Below are positions 35,601 through 48,700 of a stretch of 64,000 nucleotides of DNA, piece by piece. The stretch covers positions 7,606,850-7,670,849 of the forward strand of contig CM034113.1 in NCBI GenBank assembly GCA_019914945.1, in the 5' to 3' direction. Within the stretch, counting starts at the first letter, position 1. Every line of letters starts with the position of its first letter. The notes under the pieces are model-generated. The model did not search any database, had not been told where the DNA came from, and saw only the letters and a program-made list of their open reading frames with translations. The DNA is from Typha latifolia (Eukaryota > Streptophyta > Magnoliopsida > Poales > Typhaceae). A program made the position numbers and the translations under genes.

Positions 35601-36750
35601 CAGTTCTACAAGAAAAACATGGACAAGACAACTAGTGTTGAAAATGTAGAAAATAGATTAGCTAATTCTGGTGAGCTAGTTTGTGTTTATGTAATATTTT
35701 CTCCATTACCTGACTGATATAAGTTTGTGATAAGAATCATAAGATTGCATACAAACAGTGCAAAGTTGCAAACCATTGTTGACAATATGACATCAAGAAA
35801 GCAGCCTCACAATGCATGCACCATGAGTGGACCTTGTTTCTATTTTTAATTAAAAAAATTATAGGAGAAGCTGTAGAAATTAATTTCTAATGAGCTTTTA
35901 AGGAAAAATGTGGCATGATTTGAGGTAATAAATACTTTTATTTGTCATCTGGTTTCTTAGTACTACTATAACTGGTGTTATAGAACTTCAATTTTTAGAT
36001 GGTTTTTAGTAGTTTCAAGTTTCAAGTGATTGCTGAACTGCTATATACTATTAACCACCACTATATACTATCATTTCCTTCTATCAGAACCTGCCCATTC
36101 TTGAACTTCTCTAATATGCACCACAGGTGAAGTTGATGTCGACCATGAACTACTTGCTGAGGCAGAAACAGCATGGGCTCAGCGTGAGTGGATCATTCAA
36201 CACGTCTTATTTCCATCCATGAGACTTTTTCTTAAGCCTCCAAAGTCAATGGCACAAGATGGAAGTTTTGTTCAGGTTGTTCTCATCTCTGTTCAGTATA
36301 CTGATTTAATTCTATGTTTTCTCTTACTATAACAGCTTATTGTCCTCGTGACTTCAATAAATGGATGTATCTTCTAACGAGTTAGTTTTCAAACTTAGTG
36401 CATCCTTCAAGCCATGAAGTTTGACCCCCCTTATACTAGGTTCATCTGTCAAGGGTTATAAATATTATAAAACAGTATACTGATTGTTCTTACAAATATA
36501 CTGTCTAAAACAGGCGTTCTTTCACTATTAGGTCATCCTAGTGTGACATAATTGGATGCCTTATACCATCGTTGAAGTTTCTTTCTCTAATTTTTGCATT
36601 CATGTCCACTTGAAAATCACCTGATAAACTTGGAATATGGATGATTCTGCTACTCCTTTGTTAACAATTATGGATTGTCTCGATGAGTTTCATGATATTT
36701 AACAGGTTGCTTCTCTGGAGAAGCTCTACAAAATCTTTGAAAGGTGCTAG
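29694..36750 (+). CDS. MLH1: DNA mismatch repair protein MLH1
   Basis: MutL homologue acting in the nucleus. MLH1 pairs with PMS1 or MLH3 in mismatch repair and meiotic crossover formation. Exons: 29694-29957, 30324-30496, 30589-30661, 30785-30919, 31013-31223, 31664-31812, 32006-32104, 32335-32404, 32553-32688, 33137-33231, 33351-33459, 33683-33848, 34899-35060, 35493-35670, 36127-36275 and 36706-36750. The phases close exactly, giving 737 residues, the usual plant length. The GHKL ATPase motifs are intact: [20 protein letters not shown] (catalytic Glu and Asn), DNGHGIR and GFRGEAL near 116. The transducer domain contains [12 protein letters not shown]. The C-terminal dimerisation domain ends in the conserved YKIFERC. 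The start at 29694 is preferred over the in-frame ATG at 29595, which precedes the TATA box. Nothing looks broken. Confidence 0.97.
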
Positions 36751-37922
36751 TTTTTAAGCAACAAAAACAGTGATATGCAACCAGCGAATGAAGTTTTTGC
36801 AGTGATATAAGTGGACACATGTACAGTTGGGCAACCTATTTCTGAAGTTAAGGCCTTGGGAGTTTCTACTTCCTTTTTTCTTCTTTATACATATGTCCTT
36901 TGCTGTCTTCTTCTTGTAAATGCCTGTAGCTCAGTGCAGCATGAACAATCTTCTAAAAGATGACACATCTCGTCAACCATTTATCTCACAGGATGCCAAA
37001 CAGGTCATATATACTACCTGCGAGGTCCTTCTTAGCTTCTCTTTGGAGGGAATATCATCTACTTATCTGTAGGAGCGCAGTTGCTTTGCCTAGGAGTGGG
37101 TGTTCCATTCTTCATTGCTTGATCTTTTCAGTTTATATCTTATTACTCTCCCTTATTATATCTTTGCCATTATGCTTTTGAGAGCCATAATTTTCTGCAC
37201 CTTAATCTATTGGAGTTGCAGTATTGGTACACAATTTGGTAAACTACTAGCTTCTCTTTGGCAATTTATCGACATTTTCACGAGATTCGTGTTTCTGCGG
37301 TGAAGATGAATGACAAGTACTGCATTGATTTTCTTGGAAACTGATTGCAGAACTTGTACAGGTGTTCTTATTTCTTGGGCAACAAAGTATATCTTTAACT
37401 CATTTTCCCGTGGCTGAGTTATTAGTAAATTTTATCAACAAAAGAAAAGGTTATTAATAAACTTAGTTGTCAAAGTGTATCTTGATTTTTTTTTTCTTCT
37501 TCTTATAGCAAGCTTCCTATATTGCCAACTACTTTTCTTTCTTTTCTAAGTATCGGATTGGACTAATCCATTGACACAAATCGTTCATAGGCAAAGAAAA
37601 TTAAGTTCTTTGGGCCCCAGAGGGCGAACTGTCAGATTTAGGATACGAGATATCCATCCTTCCTTTTCTTCTCTTTCTTTTTATAAATTTTTATATTTTT
37701 GAGGTGCATTGCGAACCACCGTTACCTTGTTAGCTTAGCTTTTAAAGTATGGAGGAGCAGATGGTGGTCCACTTATAGAGAATTAGTATAATAATGTTCG
37801 TAAGTTGTAAAAGAAACCGGAAAAAAGAAAAAGGTAAAGGCTGGTTGGCTGGTAGGTCCCACTCCCGGAGATCTGGGGGGCGCCACATCATCAAATTCCA
37901 CGCACTGCTACCTATGTCATCT

Positions 37923-37930
37923 CCACGTGG
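37923..37930. promoter_or_regulatory. G-box CCACGTGG
   Basis: Perfect palindromic CCACGTGG about 120 bases upstream of the TATA box of the WAC/DDT gene. This is a binding site for bZIP and bHLH factors in plants. Confidence 0.5.
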
Positions 37931-38043
37931 CGCCTCCATCGGCCCTCCACGACGCTGTTTCCTAATTTTTGCATAATAGTGGGGGGAAAAAAAAAACAAA
38001 GAGCAGCTCCCGGAAGCGAAGAGAGCGAGGTGCAAAGAGAGCA

Positions 38044-38050
38044 TATAAAA
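38044..38050 (+). promoter_or_regulatory. TATA box of the WAC/DDT gene
   Basis: TATAAAA in a GC-rich context, followed by a purine/pyrimidine-rich leader. The first coding ATG is about 790 bases downstream because of a leader intron. Confidence 0.55.
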
Positions 38051-38837
38051 GCCGGAAACGAGAAGCGCTCCTCTCCTCGCGAGGCAGGAGAAGAAAAGGA
38101 TTGAAGGGTTTCTTTCCTCCCTCGCGCTTCGTGATCTTCTCGCTTCCTCGCCCTCGACCACTTGAATGCGACCAAGGCACGAGTCGCTCCTAGTTCCGAT
38201 CGGTTTTCCGCTCTATTCCGATCCCACCCGCCTCTCCAAGAGCTCTTCTTCGATCCTCCTCGCGACGACAGCCATCGGAGCTGCCACGAATTCTAGGTCA
38301 AAGTGATATTTCGGTGTTCTTTTGAGCTATTTCTTGGATTTTGCGTTGCGAGATATCGGATTCCTTATCTATCATGCGTCTTGCACCAGTTGTGGTCCAT
38401 TGGAAAAGGAAACTATTATTATTATTGTTGTTATTATTTGGAACTTGTTAATCGGTTCTTCTATTGGGATTGCTATATGGTTGCCGTGCTGTGTTTGGTT
38501 GAAGTTAAGAATTAATTCGCAATGTGAGTTGTAGTTGAGAGGGGTAGATCTTTCTACACAATTGACTGCATTTGCGTTGAAATGGTCCTTTCTAGGGTTT
38601 ATTCATTGCGCGTCTGGGTAGAACTCCTTGATGTCAATAATTATCTTCGATTTGTAACATCTCCAAGTGCTACTACGCTCATTTGATGCTTTCTCTATGT
38701 AGTTGTCAATTCATTTCTTCGAAAGTACATGCAACTTTACAGATTTTTATTGCAGGATCTGGCTAAATTGAGATCTTGAACTTGGAAGTAGTTGTTGGTT
38801 TCGGTGGTTAGGCACTTAGGTGCATTTGAGATCTCTT

Positions 38838-41800
38838 ATGCCTCTCTATAAGAGAAAGCCCTTTACCCTGCTGGAGCCACCCCAGGATCTGGATCCCCAC
38901 GAGCTTGTTTTCCAAGTTCGGTTTACCAAGGAGATATTTCGTGATTACCAGTATCCTTTTTCTATGAATTTTAAGGCTATGCTAACCTATCAAATGACTA
39001 GTTTGTTTTCTTTTTTTTTCCCTCGGCACCTTTTGATTTAAACAAGGACGACTATATTTCTCAACATTGAATTTATATTTTGCACTAAGTCATCTAGCTT
39101 CTTGGGCTACTTGTAAGCTGTGATGGATGACCTCCATTTTCTATATCCTCAACCTTATATAAGGGCATATTTGAAGAAGGTGAATCTTTACCGCCGAAGA
39201 GTTTGGACCTGTAAAGTTACTGGGAAGACCAATTTAACTTATGAAGAAGCATTGGTTTCAGAGCATCGTGCTGCTGAGAAAGTTCAGCAATTTCCTAAAG
39301 AATTAGTGGCTCCAGTACTTCATATGGTTCAGTACAGTAAGATTCAAGTATCACTGCATTAATTCCTCTCTTGCCTTTCTTATTCATGTTCTTTTCTTGT
39401 GGTTCTGATCTCTCTGAGCAGAAGTGGCTTTCTAAGAGCTTTGATCTGATTTGTCATCCTATCCTGGTGATTATTTTCTTCTGCATTTTCTTATGGTCCA
39501 AATTGTATAATCCAATGTACAATGTTTATTTCAGATTACTTATTGTAATATCTGTCAGTAGGATTTTTGTTCAAGAAACACGTTATATAAAATATTGAAA
39601 TTCTCAAAATTTGGTAGGTTTTAGCCTTATATAATTTATTACCGTGTAATGAATTGATTACATTTCTTTCATCCTAAACCATTTTATGTAGAATTTGTAA
39701 AATATTAATCACTAGTTGAAGATTGCAACTTTCATTCAAGTATTTTTTTCAGAGACTGATACTTTAGTAACCAAAATTTCCTGCACTACATGTCATAATG
39801 CTTTAATAATTGGTCAATCAATCCATTAGTTCTTCTTTCAAATTTTTTATTGTTCTAGAAGTTGGACACAACATGTTGCTAACAGTTAGTATCAACAACT
39901 ATTCACCCTTTAATTGCAAATGATGTCAATTTGAGTATTTAATGGTAGAACAAGCTTCTAGAGTGCAACACCCCCTGATGATAAATTTAATGGGGGAAAT
40001 CATTTGTTGCCCTGTTTTATGACTGTAGCTTTTACTGTTAAATGGAACTTCATTAATGGTACTAATAATTTGCAGGTACTCTTAACTTAAATAATCTTGT
40101 GAATGAAATATATTCCAAGTTGCAGGAAGATATTTTTGAAGGGTTAGAATTGCATGGAAAGAAAGAACAGTCTGTCTCCGCGTGCAAAATTTTAAAGATC
40201 CTAGATGATGGAGAGACCAATAAGTATGAAGTAGGTTGGATTGATAGAGATAAGAAGATAATAGACAGATCACTGGTCAAAGCTGAATATCTTATACGCA
40301 AGAAACCACCAGTTAGTAGGAATGCACTGAAAGCATTTATCAGGGAATCAACTTTCCAAAATGCTCCATGGGTGGTACATGAGAAGCTTGCAAAGGATCA
40401 CAGGATCAACACTGAACCTCCTGCAAAGTTGATGGATGTGTTTACTATCCGAGATGGATATTTTTGTAGTACTAAATTGACTAGGAGATTAACCAGGGAA
40501 AGTATCACTGTGATATTTTGTCCTAATTTTTGTTTTCTTAGAATATTCTAAAAAAATCTGTCACCTTCAGGATTCTGACAAAAGCAGCAAGAGAAGGACA
40601 GAAATCGAGGAGGAGGGTTTGGAAGATGTAAATAATATCAGAAAAAAGTTAAAGAAAGGTACGTGATGAAACTTGAGTTTGCTAGTTGTTCAGTTAGATA
40701 TCGAGTTGCATATATGCCCCATGCTTTTGTGTAGTTCAGTAACTTGTGCATTTTAAGTAAAAATGAAAGAATGCTTTAACAGATTGTTTTTGATGGTCCA
40801 TCAAATTTTCAGATGAAGAAAAGACAAAAGAAGATCCCATGAAATACCCAATTGATGACCTCTTAGTACAGCCTGCAGTGGATGATCCCATTTTCACAAA
40901 GCGCCCTTCTCTTTCTACAGATTTTAAAGTGCCTATGGATTGTGTTGGGGATCTCGTCATGGTTTGGGATTTTTGTTCTTCTTTTAGCAGATTGATGCAT
41001 TTGTGGCCCTTCACTCTGACAGAGTTTGAGAACGCGGTCTGTCACAAGGAGAGCAATCTTGTTCTCATTATGGAAGTACATTCAGCAATTCTCCACTTGC
41101 TTATTAAAGATGAAGGTGAATATTTCATGGCTATGCAGAAGAAAAGGCGGAAATCCAAGGTTCCTATATTCCCCTGATATTGGAGCTTCTATCTTTCCCC
41201 ACCTTCCATGTTGCATTTGTCCTTTAACCATTATATTTGCTCACTTAATGTAGATAACTCTAGTCAACTGGGTTGAGTACATATGTGACTTCTTGGAGAT
41301 GGAAGATAGGGCTGCATTTTCAGGTCATCTTGCAACTATAAGAAGGGGTCACTATGGTCTTCTTGATATTCGTATAAAACTTGGAATTCTTCGAGAGCTT
41401 GTTGCAGAAGCTCTTACAACTGGTGCTATTAGAGATAAGTTAGATGACTGTATTGAACAGCAACAAGCACTTGCAGCTACAACGAGGGAGGTAGCTAGGA
41501 GGACAAGAGAAGAGCAGGACTTGAATAAGGAAGAGCGTGACAAGAAAGAAATGAATCAGTCCTCCGAGAATGGCAAAGGAAGCTTATTGAAATCTGGTGC
41601 TGATAAGGGAAATCATATTTCAGAGAATGGGTAAAAGTCCTTTCCTTTATCTAAAAGGAATGTATTGATACTGTTATGTGTTGCATAATAGAGGAACAAG
41701 TAAATCTTTTATGGTCTTTGCAGAGATGGGAAACATGATATCTCAAAATTGAAAGGTACTTCCAGTAAGATGAGGTTGGTTGCTGGAAGTTATGCAGAAA

Positions 41801-43609
41801 AAGAAAAGAGCTTATCTCATAGGAAAAATAGTATGAGGGGCCATCACAGAGGAAAGGATAAACACAAGGAGGTTGAGGAAAAGAAATCTGAAGAAGGGCA
41901 GGTGTGTTTGTCAATCCCTCTCCTCTGTATGGCTGTGAGCATCTATCCTCCTGTCTTTACAGATGAAAGCAACTATTCTTTTATTTCCTCCTTTATCAAC
42001 TTATCTTTATAGTGATTTCAAAACAGAAACAGCACTTTGAAAGGGAGATTGAGAAATTATCTATACGCACGAGTTCACTTGGAAAAGATAGAGACTACAA
42101 CAGGTATTGGTTCTTCCGACATGAAGGAAGACTATTTGTTGAAAGTTCAGATTCCAAGCAGTGGGGATATTATACGACTGCTGAAGAGGTCAATTTTCTT
42201 CACAAGTTTATGGCACTTTATTCTCTATCTTCTAATTTCTTGTTATGATGCTGATGATCATTAATGTGATGCAAACATATCAGCTCAATGCACTTCTGAG
42301 CTCACTAAATCCAAAAGGTGAGAGGGAGAGAGCTCTCAAGAGACAGCTGGAGAAATTCTATAATAGAATAAGGTACATATGTTATTCTGTTTCATAGCAT
42401 TGTGTAATTATTTTGAATTGCTAGTTCACTTTTATATTTAGTTTCTGATATTAATTACCTTTTTTTTATTGTATCTCATCACTTTACTTGCGAACCTCTG
42501 ATAGAAATTTACGGGGAAGGTAATCTTTATCTTTTTACATGATAACAAACATGAAATGATCAATAGGTGCAAATTTGCATTTTGCTTCTAGAACTGCTAT
42601 GATAAGGAATGAGTTGGCATGGCTTCAAATAGGAAGCAAGTGAGTTCAGTTGTACCCAAAGGAGTAAATAATTTTAATCAGTCCCGGTGTACAGATTGTA
42701 CATAAAAAAATTAAAGTTACGTTGGTCCCACCTTTCCACTGCAATATAGAGCAAGCAACCAATTGAAGAATGGTGATCCTTTCAAGTCAGAGCAGAAGCT
42801 CATAGATGAGACCTATGACTTGCAATTAAGTGTTTAGTAAGTAGTTTGTATGTAGAAATGATAACAGACTTGCAGGGCATCAGTCTGTTATTGAGTTTGG
42901 GATCATATTTACATTTGTTATGGTTCTATCTAAAATCGGTCTCATTCTGTTAAGACTAATAAACATATATTAAATTCATTAAGTTCCTGCTAGTCAAAGA
43001 TCGTGTGTGCAGAAATGCTTTAGAATACTTGGTTGCCTAGGAATGGAAAGGATCCAGCCACTGTTTGCACTCAAATTTGCTGGAAAACATTTGAGTGCAA
43101 GTTCTTCCAGGAAATTAAGTTAAGCAAAGTTTATTCTTGCATTAATGGGATACTCATCTTGATCCTTAATGGTTAGTGAGATGGTAGTTTGACCAGGTTT
43201 ACATCCAAAATTTTGGAGCATTTTAGAATATTTTCTTACACCTGTGAGGGTGCTCTATATGCTCCAGAGATGATCTCTCGAGTTGATTTTTTAGATGTAG
43301 GTTATTCCAGATTCCACTTACGTTTGTATATATGCGTGAGAACAACAAATCGTATTGATAGAATAAATCTTGTTTTCAGACATCTCTAACATTGTTGTAA
43401 CTGACAAAGTTGATTAATGACCCCATACAGCTGTTGATAGTCTTTACTTCTGCCTATGCAGTGCGGCCTTGCATAAGAGATCAAAAGATGCTCAAAGGGA
43501 CCTACTCGAAGAGGCTGTACTCCGTCGATCCACACGTGTTAGAGCCCAACCAAGGGTTAATCCAGCTATGGCATTCCTCAAATATGTGAACAAGTGGAAG
43601 GAGAATTGA
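38838..43609 (+). CDS. WAC and DDT domain protein, ISWI partner (DDW1-like)
   Basis: Nuclear chromatin factor of the ACF1/WSTF-like group; short plant members (DDT-WAC proteins) are accessory subunits of ISWI remodellers. Exons: 38838-38950, 39164-39336, 40076-40509, 40571-40658, 40813-41159, 41254-41630, 41724-41901, 42027-42188, 42284-42372 and 43462-43609. Phases agree, giving 702 residues. The N-terminus is a WAC domain: MPLYKRKPFTLLEP, VFQVRFTKEIFRDY, RRVWTCKVTGKTNLTYEEAL. The DDT domain (about 305-375) has DLVMVWDFCSSFSRL and WPFTLTEFENA. WHIM-type motifs follow (GHYGLLDIRIKLGIL, and GKDRDYNRYWFFRHEGRLFV near 590), then Lys/Glu-rich linkers. The C-terminus has LEEAVLRRSTRVRAQPR. The donor of exon 3 (after ACT at 40509) was chosen by phase because the nearer GT would give a stop. 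There is no PHD or bromodomain. Confidence 0.85.
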
Positions 43610-44227
43610 TCCACCCCGGTTACTCAGTAAATACACCCAAGAAATAAATTCTTGACATTTTATGCGGCGGAGGCTTGATATTTTACACCAGCCTCAAAAG
43701 AATTCGCATCCTGACATCCAGACCTACAGCAAATCTCGATTTTGAATTTATTTTGGTGGAAACCCTGTAGCTGTTTAGGAAGTGTAAAATGTGAATGTTA
43801 ACATCGAGATTAATTGTATACCATTTGTTGGCCAAGTTGATTAACTTTGGTATGTCCTACTGCTGCTAATATCTCAGTAATAGAATGTGAATTTTGTGCG
43901 CAAGAGAGTTCAATTATTTGGCCTCCAAAGTTGGTCATATCAACTGTTTCGTTCGTATTAGTAAGCAGGGGATGCAAAAAAATATGAGAGGTGAAGCTTC
44001 TAAAAGATGTGGCCCAATGGAGAGTCAAGCTGGGGTCACATCTGCAGCCTATTGGTTGGCCCCAGAGCTTAGGAAGATGGAAAGCCAATGGGACCTTAAC
44101 ATGTGTCAAGGCATAATAACAAGTAGTACATAGATAAGAAACATGTGAACCTGAAAGTGCAATGGTGGTGGATTTTTTTTTATTTTAATTTTATTTTCTT
44201 TTGCAGGGATTCTTGCTCCTTCCTCCT
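43610..44227. other. Short spacer before the TLDc gene
   Basis: 3' untranslated region of the WAC/DDT gene and the promoter/leader of the TLDc gene. A T-rich stretch ending in TTTTGCAG at 44199-44206 looks like an acceptor of a leader intron just before the ATG. Confidence 0.5.
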
Positions 44228-44690
44228 ATGATCATGGCTTGCATGGTAAGTTCAGTCATTCCAAGATGGAAGAGGATTCCTCTCAGCCTGTTTGATTGGG
44301 GCAAGGGAAGAAGGGCAGATGAACAAAAACAACCCAAGTATCATGACATTGACCTCCCATTCTCCACCTCCCTTGTGGCTAACACACACCTAAGAGGTGA
44401 TTGATGATTCACTCTCCTTCCTTATTTTGTTCATTGCGTATGTATCATGAAACCTATATTGCTATCCTCATTTACTATCCTAGTTTTTAGAGTGGGTGGT
44501 TAGTTATCTGTATTTGGCTGTAATTATTACAATAGATAAGGAGGTGCTTGGCTGTTAGAAATGAAATTAAGAAGTGTGGATTGTGAAAATGGGAGGCTAA
44601 ATACCGAAAATGCCTTTGATTTAGGTTAGCACCACTGTGTTCTAAGGGGTATTTGGGTATTTTCACTCTCATTTTCTCTAATCCATGTGT
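44158..44690 (+). repeat. Parental arm of a long inverted duplication
   Basis: This segment (leader acceptor, exon 1 and part of intron 1 of the TLDc gene) matches, in reverse orientation and with many small differences, 52940-53395. The shared block AAAATGCCTTTGATTTAGGT in the intron is exact. Confidence 0.88.
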
Positions 44691-45337
44691 AGAACTCCAT
44701 TCTTCAAGACCAAATACTAAACCCAAAAAAGTTTTAACCCCAAGCTGAACTCCTTTTAAGTAAATAATTAATTTTCATTGCAATTCGGGCAGGCAGGGAG
44801 CTCAAATGCTGCTATAGAGCCTCCATTGACGGCTTCAGCGCCGCCGACTTCCACCGCCGCAGCGACTTCAAAGGCCCATGCGTGGTCGTAGGCTACACCA
44901 CAAGCTCCTTCAAGTTTGGAGCATTCAATCCTGAAGGATATAGGAGCACTGATGATTACTATGACACCTTCGATGCATTCCTCTTCTACTGGAAGGAGGA
45001 GAAGACTACAGCCGCCGGCGCCGGCGCTGATGCTGAACTGATTAGACTGCCTAAAGTTGGAGGCAGTGGTGCCGCACTGTTTGATTATGCAAGGGGAGGG
45101 CCTCAGTTTGGAGCTGATGGGCTGCTCATCGGCCCGCCGCTCGCGCCGGTGATGGGCGGCTTCGCCGGGCCGGATACGAACTCCGGCGTTGGCGATCTCA
45201 GGCAGGCTAAGTCAAGGCTGGGGTTGTCTTATGCCAAGAGGGAGGATGGCAAGGACTCATTGTTTGGTGATGAGTATAGAGCTACTCTTGTGGAAGTGGA
45301 AGTCTTTTGTAGTCCTTACATTGCAAGCTTATACTAA
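44228..45337 (+). CDS. TLDc-domain protein
   Basis: Two exons, 44228-44396 and 44793-45337, phase 1, giving 237 residues. Exon 1 encodes a basic N-terminus ([20 protein letters not shown]) and a short linker. Exon 2 is the TLDc domain: [70 protein letters not shown] and, at the end, [18 protein letters not shown], as in TLDc domains. TLDc proteins of the OXR1/NCOA7 type are linked to oxidative stress resistance and V-ATPase regulation in other eukaryotes; the role of the small plant members is poorly known. The exact start among the ATGs at 44228, 44234 and 44243 is uncertain. Exon 1 and the first part of the intron exist again as a decayed inverted copy near 53 kb. Confidence 0.88.
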
Positions 45338-45759
45338 TCAACAACAAATTTTTACCATAGTTACTTTTTTTTTTTTTTTCCTAAACACGTTACAACAGTT
45401 GCAGATAAAAAGTATTTCTTCGTTGTTAGTTTAACTAATGAAGAATTCATGGAGAAGGTTGTTTTAGATAATAATTGGAAAAAAGAAGGATTAATTTAGA
45501 TAAGCTACAAAAAAAAGTGTGGATTTTATCATATATAAGAAAAAGAGAGGGGCTGAAATAGAAAAGTCACTAGTTCACAAAAGAATTTCTATTAAATCAA
45601 CGGGCATTTCCGTCAAAGAGCCTTCCATTTATAACCCGAAACCTGGCTCGCTGCTATACGTTTTTCGAGCGCGGGCTTCACATCCTATCCGCCACCGACC
45701 AAAAACCCTAACCCTAGCTTTTGTAGGGATTTTAGCTCCCGGGTCTGTTCCTGTCGACG
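45338..45759. other. TLDc 3' region and SR45 promoter
   Basis: Short spacer with a poly-T tract (45366-45380). It then has a TATA-like TTTATAAC (45628-45635) and a telo-box before the SR45 start codon. Confidence 0.6.
45703..45711 (+). promoter_or_regulatory. Telo-box AAACCCTAA
   Basis: AAACCCTAA followed by CCCTAGC, about 50 bases upstream of the SR45 ATG. Telo-boxes are common near the start sites of plant genes for translation and RNA processing. Confidence 0.6.
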
Positions 45760-48700
45760 ATGGCGAAGCCCGGTCGAGGTCGTCGGGCCTCTCGCTCGGG
45801 GTCTGCGTCCGGCTCCTCCTCCCGGTCGCGCTCTTCCTCCGGGTCGGACTCCCGGTCGAGGTCGCGATCCCGGTCCCGATCCAGGTCCTTCTCCTCTTCG
45901 TCGTCCTCTCCGTCGCGAAGCGCGAGCTCCCGGAGCCGATCGCCTCCGCCGCGGAGAAGAAGGTGAGATCGTAGACGAGATAATGCTCTGTTGATTCTTC
46001 CTTAAGTGTCTACTAGCGGTAGATTTTACGGTTCTTTTGACCTTTTCCTTTTTGCATTTTTATTACATCTTAAGGGTTCTTGATACATAGAAGTGGCATT
46101 TTCTGATCGATAATTAGAAGGTTTTGGTATGCATTCCAGTGCAGATGGGACCATAGCTTCTTAGTGTAGTTGTTTGACATTTTTGAGGTTGTAATAGCAT
46201 CTTATTTTTTTTTACCCTTTTATATTTTTCTAGCGTACTTCTGCTGTCAAGTACTTAAGGTGAGATTTTGACTTGTTAGATTTAACTAGTTGTGGATTTA
46301 TTAGTTAGTGTGCCTCGCCAAAATTTGATATCAATTAGGAAGTAAAAACTAGGTTTTGTGGGGGTAGCCGACCTTTTTCTGGTTTCATTTCTTATTTTGG
46401 AAAATGTGGGGTTAGCTCCAATAATTCTGCCGTGGTAATAAGGGTTAATGACTATTCCTTTCCTTGATAGGAGCAGGCTACTTTCTCACCCTTTGAAAAT
46501 CCATATCCACTCAGTTACTTGGTTGTATTTCAATTGTAAAGCCTGATGGTAGAATTCCGTTGGCATTTCTGGGTTATTAACAATGGCTCCTTAAATTTAG
46601 TTGTTTTAGTTTTATTTGGTCAGGCTCTGTTTGATTTAGTGGTCTTTTGGATGGTTTAACATTTCCTTTTCCAGACATTGTCGTTCTAACTTATATTGAG
46701 AATAGTTGTATATCTCTCAAGCACACGTATACACTCATGTGTACCCAGATACCTTTTCCCATGGCCCCATTGACTTGCTGTCGTCACCAGGACTGGCCAT
46801 TCGCTGCTAGCCATCTCCTTTAGCTGTTTCATGTCCTTCATTCACCCACAAATGCAACAAACCTAGATTAGCATTAATTTATTGAATGTAAGCACCAGCT
46901 CTTATCCCTAGTATTATGTAATTACTTTTTTTAGGTACAAAAATCTTTGTAGATTAGGTCTTAAGTACTAGTTAGTCAAGAAATTGCCTCCAATATTATC
47001 TGTTTATTATATATATATTTTTTTATTTTCTTCCTTTTATTTTCTTTTCCTTCTGCTTTTAGGATTTACTTCATATAAAAAATGCTCATATTCTGGGTGC
47101 TATTTGTTGTTAATCAGTCCACCTGGAGCAGCGAGGCGAGGTCGTTCACCATCACCACCACCTCCTAAAAAAGCTTCACCCCCTAGGTGGGATTTTATTT
47201 AAGTGACTTTTTCCCTACTCATTTCATCTTTATTTCAAAAGTTTGTTATATTAGGGTTGCATGATTATATGTGAGTTTGATATCTGTTTTGTTGATGAGA
47301 CTAATTCCATGCTGAGCATAATGGCTCTAATCATTGACTATTTAATGCAAGTTCCAACTTCTCCTTAACGATTTAAGTCAAAAAGGTGTATGGTGTTCCT
47401 TTGGATCATGATTGATATTTTGGAGTACACATAATATGAGAGCCATCCTTTTAATTTGGGCCCATTGTTTCTTTGTCTCCCAATTTCAGCAGTAGCTGTT
47501 TCATGTTTGTGAGGTTGAGCAAGTTATACAGTTCTGGGTAGAATTTCAAATGAATTTGATGGTAAAATCTAGCACGGAGCTGTATCTTATCTCTCTATGT
47601 GCTCACGATCACATGAAAATTTAATAATTATATCTACAATTACCAAAAGGTACGGTACATAATTTACCTTACATGTGCATAGGATTGTAAATTATCACAG
47701 CAAGGGGGTGCACACTGTTCAATTTCTTACTCTTTTGCTAATTTGTTGCATACCTGGTGTCAGGTTCTTTATTTGCATCTTATATTTACTAGTTATAAAT
47801 TTAATGTGATAAGTTTAGTTGTTGGAAGTGTTATAAAATTCTCAATTCTTGCACATATTGATGTTAAGAAACTCAGTTGCAACTTTGATTTTTATTCCAG
47901 GAAAACATCCCCAGTACCTGAGTCTGTTGTTCTCCACATTGATCATCTATCCAGGAATGTCAATGAAGCTCATCTAAAAGAAATATTCAGTAAGTTCATA
48001 ATTCTAGCTGCTCTTTTCTTTTTAATGAGTTCTATACTGTTTATGAGTTATCATTTATCAAGATGGCGATTCAAACAAATGTTAATGAGTTTATCTAGCC
48101 TTTTCATTTAGAATCTAGTTAGTTTCTTTGAGAAATTGTTTCAGAGGATCTCTTTGTTTCTCGTTATCTATATTTCTTGTTTTCTGTAGTATGTAGGTAT
48201 GTAACTTGGTCTTCTAGGAATTCAACGGTTTTGCTAATTTTTTCTTATATTTCTACATAAATTTTAGGAGAAATCCTTGAATCTTTTAATATGAGTTTGA
48301 AATGGTTTCTATTTATCGAAGAAGGCTCCGTGTTCATCTTTTAATATTTCAATGAAAGAGAGGAAACAAAATATCCAACAATATCTTGAAGATCTCCAAT
48401 AGTAGTTGCTTGGAAAGCTTAATTGTTCATTTGAAGTTGTTTAACTGTCACAAGTTTTGCCAATATCACAAGGTAAGTTCTGTTGTTAGTTGAGATATAC
48501 AAAATGACAAACAGAAAAGTTATATTAATCTATGTATTTGGATCTAGATCTAACTTTTTTTTTATGAAACCTAGCATATACTCCATATTCTAATCAATAT
48601 TCTTTAGTTCTTCCATGTTTTGGTTTGTAATTGTCTGCATATGCAGCATATATATAAAAGTTTTGAAATATTTACTTCCTGAGCTTTATATTGCTATGCA

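Larger units (their letters stand above)
36751..38837. other. MLH1 3' region, promoter and leader of the WAC/DDT gene
   Basis: The first part is MLH1 3' untranslated region and AT-rich spacer. From about 37800 the sequence is GC-richer and carries a perfect G-box and a TATA box. The leader of the next gene probably starts near 38075 and has an intron between a donor near 38297 and an acceptor near 38757, both non-coding. ORFs on either strand across 37742-38193 look like promoter and leader sequence. Confidence 0.6.

Noticed and set aside
45519..45974. Upstream 151-codon ORF overlapping SR45 exon 1
   Set aside because: It is in a different frame from SR45, starts upstream of the likely transcription start and has no family features in its own frame.
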